A program made the position numbers and the translations under genes. Under the pieces are notes generated by a model. That model was not told the DNA's origin. It saw only the letters and a program-made list of their open reading frames with translations, and ran no database searches. A DNA stretch of 12,032 nt from JBFKPQ01 sp041628225 (GTDB lineage: Bacteria; Actinomycetota; Acidimicrobiia; Spongiisociales; JAENVV01), in contig JBFKPQ010000070.1 in NCBI GenBank assembly GCA_041628225.1, positions 1 to 12,032 of the forward strand, given 5' to 3'. Below, piece after piece: positions 6,702-12,032 of this stretch (the stretch's first letter is position 1; every line of letters starts with the position of its first letter).

Positions 6702-7656
6702 GGCGGCTACCGGATCGTTCCTCGAGTTCGTCGAGCGCGCGCCGGCCGCCCTCGACGAACGCCGTCCTCCACTGTTTGAGGTCGTCGACCGTGACCGAGT
6801 ACTCATACGCCAGGTCCTCGATGTTCGCTCCAGCGAGGAGCTGGATCACCACCTTGGATCGAACTCGGGAGGGCCAGCCTTCGTCTGGAACTGGGCGAAC
6901 CTCGCGTCCGGCCAACGTCACCGGCGCAGCTCGCGCCACGAGTCCGTACTTGCCCACGACCTCCTCCGCCGGACCGATCTCCCTGACTACTCCGTCTTCC
7001 AGCCACATGGCGCGGTCGCAGAAGTCCGCGATGCTGCTGAGATTGTGCGAGACGAGCACGATGGTCCCCGACCGATCGACGAGTTCGCGCATCGATCGCA
7101 TGCTCTTGCGTCGAAAGGCTTCGTCACCGACGGCGAGGACCTCATCGAGCAGAAGAATCTCCGGATCCAGATACATCCCGACCGAGAAGGCCAGCCGCGA
7201 GAACATCCCCGACGAATAGGTCTTCAGCGGACGATCGATGGCATGACCCAGCCCCGAATACTCGACGATGGCATCGAACCTCTCATCGACCTGATCAGGA
7301 GCCAAACCGGCCGCCATCGCGCCGAGATAGATGTTCCTCGACCCAGAGAGCTCGGTATTGAACCCAACGCCCAGTTGGAGCAGGGTCGACGTCCGTCCAT
7401 GCCTGGCCACTCGACCTTCGTCGGGAATGAGGGTGCCGGCCAGGACACGCAGCAGCGTGCTCTTACCGGCGCCGTTCGCTCCGACCACACCGAAGGCCTC
7501 GCCTCGGTCGATACGAAAGCCCACGTCGTCGAGCGCCGTCACCAACCCGGCCTTCCGCCGAACACCGGACAGCGACTTCTTGAGGGTTGGTCGACGATCG
7601 AGATACGGCCGGAATCGGACCGTGAGATGCTCGGCAACGATGGCGGGTTGGCTCAC
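6694..7656 (-). CDS. wzt: Polysaccharide ABC exporter ATPase (Wzt/TagH-type) with HTH-like C-terminal tail
   Basis: 320 residues from GTG (7654-7656), whose GTGA overlaps the permease stop; GAGG lies 5 bases upstream, inside the permease gene. Walker A is GANGAGKST (59-67), the signature is YSSGM (147-151), Walker B is ILLLDE (167-172) and the switch histidine is H204 in VSHNLSS. The Y-S-S-G-M signature and the long N-terminal lead (RRPTLKKSLSG, 21-31) are typical of ATPases that export O-antigen, capsule or teichoic acid. It would power glycan transport with the adjacent permease at the inner face of the membrane. The ATPase core ends near 240. Instead of a Wzt-type glycan-binding domain there is an 80-residue tail; residues 261-306 look like a transposase- or DUF1153-like helix-turn-helix. 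The same reading frame extends 50 codons further upstream, but that part lies inside the permease gene and shows no conservation. Confidence 0.92.
   Translation of the reverse strand: MSQPAIVAEHLTVRFRPYLDRRPTLKKSLSGVRRKAGLVTALDDVGFRIDRGEAFGVVGANGAGKSTLLRVLAGTLIPDEGRVARHGRTSTLLQLGVGFNTELSGSRNIYLGAMAAGLAPDQVDERFDAIVEYSGLGHAIDRPLKTYSSGMFSRLAFSVGMYLDPEILLLDEVLAVGDEAFRRKSMRSMRELVDRSGTIVLVSHNLSSIADFCDRAMWLEDGVVREIGPAEEVVGKYGLVARAAPVTLAGREVRPVPDEGWPSRVRSKVVIQLLAGANIEDLAYEYSVTVDDLKQWRTAFVEGGRRALDELEERSGSRHA
6739..6876 (-). other. Predicted helix-turn-helix-like segment at the C-terminus of the exporter ATPase
   Basis: Encodes residues 261-306 of the ATPase. The segment begins WPSRVRSKVVIQLLAG, continues with IEDLAYEYSVTVDDLKQW and ends near GGRRAL. 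The order helix, G, helix, small turn (SVT), helix with W resembles helix-turn-helix modules of IS3-type transposases and DUF1153/SciP proteins. The match is by eye. It may bind DNA, or serve as a protein contact. Confidence 0.45.
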
Positions 7657-8462
7657 AGGTACCTCACCATCCGACCTTCGTACCGTACGAATGACCACAC
7701 GCCTCCGACCCCGAGAAGGATCGCCCAGACGGCCGACCAGATGAGGTCCGCCTGCTCGAGCGGGTAGCCGAGGAGCGCGGTTCGATAGACACCGATGATC
7801 GCCCACATCGGATTCGCCATGGCGACGGGCTGGAACAGGTCAGGAATCCGTTGGACGAACTCGATCGGCCAGATGATCGGCGAGACGTAGAGCCACAGGC
7901 GCGTAACGTAGGGAATCACGTTCTTGATGTCCCGAAAGGGAACCGCCAGGCGCGCGGTCAGCGCGGCGAGGCCGATGGTCATCACGGTTTGGAGTACGAA
8001 GATGGGCACGATCCACCATGTATTGGTGCCGAGCGCCAGTCCGCCCGTCACGCCGGCGATCGCGAACAGCACCAAGAGCGACGAGCCAAACCCCACGATC
8101 GCCTCGGCGACGGTGGCGAGAGGCAGCACCATCCGCGGAAAGCGCAGGTTGAGCAACAGCTTGGCGTTCGACAGGATGCTGTTGGCCCCGCCCGTCATCG
8201 CCTGGCTCGTGAAATAGAAGACGAACATGCCCGAGAGGAGATAGGCGATGTCGCGGCCGGTATCGAAGATGACACCGAACACAAAGAAGTAGATCAGGCC
8301 CAAGAACAGCGGATTCAGGACCCACCAGATAAGGCCCAGCGCCGTCGAGGCATTACGGGCTCGGATGTTGCCCATCGCCAAAAACCAGGCGAAGTGACGC
8401 CGTTGCCACAGTTCGGAGACGTATGACCTGTCGGCCTCGGTGGAGATGTCGGCAGCAGTCAT
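7653..8462 (-). CDS. wzm: Polysaccharide ABC exporter permease (Wzm/TagG-type, ABC-2 family)
   Basis: 269 residues from ATG 8460-8462. About six membrane segments can be read: 44-66, 72-92, 115-140, 148-172, 182-202 and 238-257. Family features include GLIWWVLNPL (43-52), the cytoplasmic loop LLLNLRFPRMVLPL (102-115), VPFRDIKNVIPY (174-185) and ANPMWAIIGVYR (216-227), all typical of ABC-2 permeases that export lipid-linked O-antigen, capsule or teichoic acid. Its length is normal for the family. With the overlapping ATPase gene it forms a two-gene exporter that would flip or extrude the glycan across the cytoplasmic membrane. It follows transketolase by 43 bases on the same strand and has no clear ribosome site. 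A TAnnnT element just upstream suggests it may have its own promoter. Confidence 0.93.
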   Translation of the reverse strand: MTAADISTEADRSYVSELWQRRHFAWFLAMGNIRARNASTALGLIWWVLNPLFLGLIYFFVFGVIFDTGRDIAYLLSGMFVFYFTSQAMTGGANSILSNAKLLLNLRFPRMVLPLATVAEAIVGFGSSLLVLFAIAGVTGGLALGTNTWWIVPIFVLQTVMTIGLAALTARLAVPFRDIKNVIPYVTRLWLYVSPIIWPIEFVQRIPDLFQPVAMANPMWAIIGVYRTALLGYPLEQADLIWSAVWAILLGVGGVWSFVRYEGRMVRYL

Positions 8463-8472
8463 GCGGGCCGCG

Positions 8473-8478
8473 AGTGTA
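8473..8478 (-). promoter_or_regulatory. Candidate -10 element ahead of the exporter genes
   Basis: TACACT on the minus strand lies 10 bases upstream of the permease ATG, which would give a leader of only about 3-4 bases. There is no ribosome site in the gap and no good -35. Its position between transketolase and the exporter suggests that the exporter operon starts here. Confidence 0.3.
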
Positions 8479-8505
8479 CCGATCGAATGCCGCCCGCCGG
8501 AACTG

Positions 8506-10446
8506 TCACGATCCGAGCCAAGCCCCCACGCGCTCCGCCACGAGTTCCGCCGTCAGCCCCAACTCGGCGGCGAGCACGCCGGCCGGGGCCGACGCTCCGA
8601 ACCGGTCGAGGCCGATCATGAGGCCATCGCCGCCCACGACTCGTTCCCATCCGAAGGTGGCGGCAGCCTCGATCGACACCCGCGGCGCAGACCCGAGCAC
8701 CCCGGCTCGATACGCCTCCGGCTGCTCGAAGAACGCCTTCCAGCACGGGAGGCTGACCACCCGGGCAGAGATGCCGCGGCCCGCGAGGAGATCAGCCGCC
8801 CCCAGAGCCGTCGACACCTCGGATCCGGTGGCGATGAGCACGACGTCCGATCCCTCCCGCCGGATGTAGCCGCCACGCGCCACGCCGCCCTCGTGCGGGT
8901 CCAAGACGGGAAGCCCCTGGCGGCTCGTCAGAATGCACGTCGGCCCGGACGTGCGGTTCAGCGCCATCTCCCAGGCTTCCACCGTCTCGTTGGCATCAGC
9001 CGGGCGGATCACCCACATGTTCGGCATCGCCCGCAGTGAGGCCAGATGCTCGATCGGTTGATGGGTCGGGCCGTCCTCGCCGAGGAAGATGGAGTCGTGG
9101 CTGTAGTTCCAGATGCTCGGTGCGCCCATGAGCGCCGACAGCCGGAGCGCCGGACGCATGTAGTCCGAGAAGACGAAGAAGGTTGCGCCGTACGGCCGCA
9201 GGCCGCCGTGGATCGCCATACCGTTGACGACCGTCGCCATGGCGTGTTCACGCACTCCGAACGCGATGTTGCGGGCCGCCGGATCCTTGCTCGAGAAGTA
9301 TTCGTCGCCGGAGATGTGCGTCTTGGTCGACCCGACGAGGTCCGCCGACCCCCCGATGAATCCGGGTACGCGATCCGCGATCTGGTCGAAGATCTTGCCT
9401 GTGGCGGCGCGGGTGGCGACGTCGGCACCGAGTTCGAACGACGGACGATCCAGCGATACGTCCTCGGCGGCGTGGAGAGAATCCCACAGGTCGCGAGCGC
9501 CGGCAGATGCCGACGCCAGCCTCTGCTGCCATGAGGCGTGGGCCGCGCGACCTCGGTCCATCGCCTCCCGGAAAGCTGCGACGACGTCCGCGGGAACGTG
9601 GAAGCGTTCGGTCGGCCAGTCCATGCCTTCCTTGGTGAGCGCGATTTCGTCTTCCCCGAGAGGAGATCCGTGCGAGGCGGCCGTGTCCTGCTTGTTCGGA
9701 CTTCCGTGGCCGATGTGGGTATGGGCGATGACCAGGCTGGGACGATCGGCGGTACGAGTCGCTTCGGCGTAGGCGTCGCGAATGGCTGCGGGGTCGTGGC
9801 CATCGATATCGACGGTGTGCCATCCGGCGGCGTCGAAGCGCTGGGCGATGTCTTCGGTGAACGTGAGGTCGGTCGAGCCGTCGATGGAGATCTCGTTGTC
9901 GTCATAGACGTACGTCAACCTCCCGAGTCCGAGATGCCCGGCCATCGCGGCCGTTTCATACGAGATTCCCTCCATGAGATCTCCGTCGGAAACGAATCCC
10001 CAGGTGCGGTGGTCGACGAGATCGTCGCCGAGCCGGGCTCGGAGGTGGGCTTCCGCAAGCGCCATGCCGACGCCCGTCCCGAAACCCTGGCCGAGCGGTC
10101 CCGTGGTCATCTCGATGCCGAGGTGTGGCTCACGTTCCGGGTGACCGGCCGTCGGCGAACCCCACTGCCGGAAACGCTTGATGTCGTCCAGCGAAAGGGG
10201 GAATCCGGACAGGTGCAACAACGAATACAACAGCATCGACCCGTGGCCATTCGACAGTACGAAACGATCTCGGTCGGGCCACTCGGGATGGTCGGGATCG
10301 ACCACGAGGAATTCGCTCCACAGCACCACCGCGAGGTCCGCCATCCCCATCGGCATGCCCGGATGTCCCGAGTTGGCCGCTTGGACGGCGTCCATGGTCA
10401 AACCCTTGATGGTGTTGACGGAGAGTCGGTGGAGTTCGGGGGTCAT
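8506..10446 (-). CDS. tkt: Transketolase
   Basis: 646 residues from ATG 10444-10446, with AGAGG 9 bases upstream. A longer in-frame start at 10527 adds 27 basic residues unlike the family and is rejected. The order of motifs is classic: GHPGMPMGMAD (27-37), NGHGSMLLY (66-74), the thiamine diphosphate/metal motif SDGDLMEG (153-160), then YDDNEISIDG (181-190). These are followed by the pyrimidine-binding domain with FIGGSADL (363-370) and FGVREHAMA (397-405, E400 being the likely catalytic glutamate), and by HDSIFLGEDGPTHQPIEHLASLR (450-472). The C-terminal domain holds IATGSEV and GLDRFGASAP. It exchanges two-carbon units between sugar phosphates in the pentose phosphate or Calvin pathway. The length is normal and all key residues are present. 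It is head to head with the PAPS synthesis gene and upstream of the exporter. A role in supplying sugar precursors is possible, but it may simply be a housekeeping gene at the locus border. Confidence 0.97.
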   Translation of the reverse strand: MTPELHRLSVNTIKGLTMDAVQAANSGHPGMPMGMADLAVVLWSEFLVVDPDHPEWPDRDRFVLSNGHGSMLLYSLLHLSGFPLSLDDIKRFRQWGSPTAGHPEREPHLGIEMTTGPLGQGFGTGVGMALAEAHLRARLGDDLVDHRTWGFVSDGDLMEGISYETAAMAGHLGLGRLTYVYDDNEISIDGSTDLTFTEDIAQRFDAAGWHTVDIDGHDPAAIRDAYAEATRTADRPSLVIAHTHIGHGSPNKQDTAASHGSPLGEDEIALTKEGMDWPTERFHVPADVVAAFREAMDRGRAAHASWQQRLASASAGARDLWDSLHAAEDVSLDRPSFELGADVATRAATGKIFDQIADRVPGFIGGSADLVGSTKTHISGDEYFSSKDPAARNIAFGVREHAMATVVNGMAIHGGLRPYGATFFVFSDYMRPALRLSALMGAPSIWNYSHDSIFLGEDGPTHQPIEHLASLRAMPNMWVIRPADANETVEAWEMALNRTSGPTCILTSRQGLPVLDPHEGGVARGGYIRREGSDVVLIATGSEVSTALGAADLLAGRGISARVVSLPCWKAFFEQPEAYRAGVLGSAPRVSIEAAATFGWERVVGGDGLMIGLDRFGASAPAGVLAAELGLTAELVAERVGAWLGS

Positions 10447-10455
10447 GTGCGCTGG

Positions 10456-10460
10456 CCTCT
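10456..10460 (-). promoter_or_regulatory. tkt: Ribosome binding site that decides the transketolase start
   Basis: AGAGG on the minus strand lies 9 bases before ATG 10444-10446. This supports the shorter protein that begins MTPELHRLS. Confidence 0.5.
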
Positions 10461-10560
10461 GGTCTGGAGACGACCTGGGCAGGCTAGCTCGCCGACATCG
10501 CGCAGGCTTCTGCCGGAACCAAGGCATCCACTACCATGCACGCCACCCCATCCACCCGTC

Positions 10561-10564
10561 AGGA
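10561..10564 (+). promoter_or_regulatory. sat: Ribosome binding site that decides the sat-cysC start
   Basis: AGGA lies 7 bases before ATG 10572. An in-frame ATG at 10536 would add 12 residues but has a poorer site. Confidence 0.5.
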
Positions 10565-10571
10565 ATCGAAC

Positions 10572-12032
10572 ATGCCCACTGCACAGATCGCGCCACACGG
10601 TGGCGCCCTCATCGACCTCATGGCCGACCCGGAGCGGGTCGCCGAACTGAAAGCCGCCTCCAAGGACTTCCCGTCGTGGGACCTGCAAGGACGCCAGGTC
10701 TACGACCTCGAACTGCTCATGAACGGGGCGTTCTCGCCGCTCACCGGGTTCATGACCCGGGCCGACTACGAGCCGGTCCTGGCCGACATGCGCCTGGCGG
10801 ACGGCACGCTGTGGCCCATGCCCATCACCCTCGACGTGTCCGCCGAGTTCGCAGCTTCGTTGTCGACCGGCGATCAGGTGGCTCTGCGCGACATCGAGGG
10901 TGTCATGATCGCCGTGCTCACCGTGGACGACGTGTGGGAAGCCGACAAGGCCGCCGAGGCAGAAGCGGTCTTCGGCACCACGAACGACGAGCACCCGGCG
11001 GTCGCCTACCTCATGCGGCAGGCCAACAGTCACTACGTGGGCGGAACGATCGAAGGCGTCGAAGCGCCCCACCACTACGACTTCCGGCGGCTCCGGAACA
11101 CGCCGGCCGAACTCCGCCGCGAGTTCAGCAAGATGGGCTGGTCGAAAGTCGTCGCCTTCCAGACGCGCAACCCCATGCACCGAGCCCACGCCGAGCTGAC
11201 GATGCGCGCCGCCAAAGAAGTCGAAGCCAACCTGCTGATCCATCCGGTCGTCGGCATGACCAAGCCCGGCGACGTCGACCACTACACCCGGGTGCGGGCC
11301 TATCAGGCCATCATGGACCGCTACCCGCGCGGCACGGCGATGCTGTCACTGCTGCCCCTCGCCATGCGCATGGGCGGTCCACGCGAAGCGCTGTGGCACT
11401 GCATCATCCGCAAGAACTACGGCGTCACCCACTTCATCGTCGGACGCGACCACGCCGGACCGGGCTCGGACAGCTCCGGCACCCCGTTCTACGGTCCGTA
11501 CGACGCCCAGGACCTCGTGGTGGAGCACCAGGAAGAACTCGGCGTGACCATGGTGCCGTTCAAGATGATGGTGTACGTCGAGGATCAAGACGCCTACCAG
11601 CCCATCGACGAAATCCCCGAGGGCGTGCGCACGCTGTCGATTTCGGGCACCGAGCTGCGCGAACGGCTCGCCATGGGCCGCGACATCCCCGAATGGTTCA
11701 CGTTCCCAGAGGTGGCCGAGGAGCTCCGCAAGACCCATCCGCCTCGCACCAAGCAGGGTTTCACGGTGTTCTTCACCGGCCTGTCGGGTTCCGGCAAGTC
11801 GACGATCGCCAACGCCCTGCTCGTGAAACTGCTCGAGATGGGTGGACGACCGGTGACGCTGCTGGACGGCGACATCGTCCGAAAGAACCTGTCCTCGGAA
11901 CTCGGCTTCTCGAAGGAGCACCGCGACCTCAACATCCTCCGAATCGGCTTCGTCGCGTCGGAGATCACGAAGAACGGTGGCATCGCCATCTGTGCCCCCA
12001 TCGCTCCCTATGCGCACGTCCGGCAGCAGAAC
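10572..12032 (+). CDS. sat: Bifunctional ATP sulfurylase / APS kinase (C-terminus beyond the right edge)
   Basis: The frame is open for 487 codons from ATG 10572 to the right edge; roughly the last 80-100 residues of the kinase are missing. The sulfurylase part (about 1-385) has GAFSPLTGFM, FQTRNPMHRAH (196-206, the ATP/sulfate-binding motif), IHPVVGMTKPGD, VGRDHAGPG (290-298) and ISGTELRERL. The kinase part has the P-loop GLSGSGKST (403-411), LLDGD (430-434) and the APS region near RKNLSSELGFSKEHRDLN. The protein converts sulfate and ATP to APS and then to PAPS, the sulfate donor for the sulfotransferases nearby. The sulfurylase-then-kinase order is the Aquifex/fungal one, the reverse of animal PAPS synthase. 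Many actinobacteria instead use the CysD/CysN(C) heteromer, so this fusion is notable. PAPS could also feed sulfate assimilation, but the neighbours favour sulfation. Confidence 0.96.
   Translation, partial: MPTAQIAPHGGALIDLMADPERVAELKAASKDFPSWDLQGRQVYDLELLMNGAFSPLTGFMTRADYEPVLADMRLADGTLWPMPITLDVSAEFAASLSTGDQVALRDIEGVMIAVLTVDDVWEADKAAEAEAVFGTTNDEHPAVAYLMRQANSHYVGGTIEGVEAPHHYDFRRLRNTPAELRREFSKMGWSKVVAFQTRNPMHRAHAELTMRAAKEVEANLLIHPVVGMTKPGDVDHYTRVRAYQAIMDRYPRGTAMLSLLPLAMRMGGPREALWHCIIRKNYGVTHFIVGRDHAGPGSDSSGTPFYGPYDAQDLVVEHQEELGVTMVPFKMMVYVEDQDAYQPIDEIPEGVRTLSISGTELRERLAMGRDIPEWFTFPEVAEELRKTHPPRTKQGFTVFFTGLSGSGKSTIANALLVKLLEMGGRPVTLLDGDIVRKNLSSELGFSKEHRDLNILRIGFVASEITKNGGIAICAPIAPYAHVRQQN

Larger units (their letters stand above)
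10447..10571. promoter_or_regulatory. Divergent intergenic region between tkt and sat-cysC
   Basis: These 125 bases must hold promoters for both genes. Plus-strand TACCAT at 10532-10537 and minus-strand TAGCCT at 10481-10486 fit a loose TAnnnT -10, but neither has a good -35. No operator-like palindrome, riboswitch or terminator is visible. Confidence 0.4.

Noticed and set aside
6559..7767. Plus-strand open frame of 402 codons
   Set aside because: It is antisense to the ABC ATPase, whose Walker motifs are unmistakable on the minus strand.
7657..7806. Fifty extra N-terminal codons for the ABC ATPase
   Set aside because: They lie inside the permease gene and encode arginine/glycine-rich sequence unlike the family. 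The GTG at 7656 has a GAGG site and a typical GTGA overlap.
9538..10650. Plus-strand open frame of 370 codons
   Set aside because: It is antisense to transketolase and overlaps the sat-cysC start in another frame.
10443..12017. Minus-strand open frames opposite sat-cysC (279 and 223 codons)
   Set aside because: The plus strand encodes a highly conserved ATP sulfurylase/APS kinase; the minus-strand products have no recognisable features.

Overview
The window is 12,032 bases of GC-rich DNA from a bacterial chromosome. Genes are packed tightly and codons end mostly in G or C. Two likely starts are GTG, and two genes may have very short or absent leaders. This fits a high-GC actinobacterium, possibly a marine or environmental lineage such as Acidimicrobiia, but nothing here fixes the taxon. 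No rRNA, tRNA, CRISPR array, insertion sequence or phage gene was seen. No stretch longer than about 130 bases lacks a gene.

Layout from left to right. (1) Bases 1-4303, minus strand: a three-gene run transcribed right to left. It encodes a double-domain family 2 glycosyltransferase (GTG start at 4303), a WsaF-like glycosyltransferase with three N-terminal repeat units (2326-446), and a sulfotransferase whose start overlaps the previous stop by 4 bases and which runs off the left edge. (2) Bases 4344-5750, plus strand: one gene encoding two sulfotransferase domains in tandem, divergent from the run above by only 40 bases. (3) Bases 5751-8462, minus strand: a polysaccharide-type ABC exporter (permease, then ATPase, 4-base overlap) followed, with an 8-base overlap, by a sulfotransferase-like protein with a degenerate nucleotide-binding loop and a coiled-coil tail. 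(4) Bases 8506-10446, minus strand: transketolase. (5) From 10572, plus strand: a fused ATP sulfurylase/APS kinase that makes PAPS, cut off by the right edge.

Read together, this is the edge of a locus for making, sulfating and exporting a surface glycan. Sat-CysC would turn sulfate and ATP into PAPS, the donor used by sulfotransferases. The glycosyltransferases would build the glycan and the Wzm/Wzt-type pair would carry it across the membrane. Three intact PAPS-loop motifs and one degraded relative lie within about 6.7 kb. Transketolase is a housekeeping enzyme whose place here may be coincidental. The most unusual points are the tandem double sulfotransferase, the helix-turn-helix-like tail on the exporter ATPase in place of the usual glycan-binding tail, and the degenerate sulfotransferase/coiled-coil protein coupled to the exporter.
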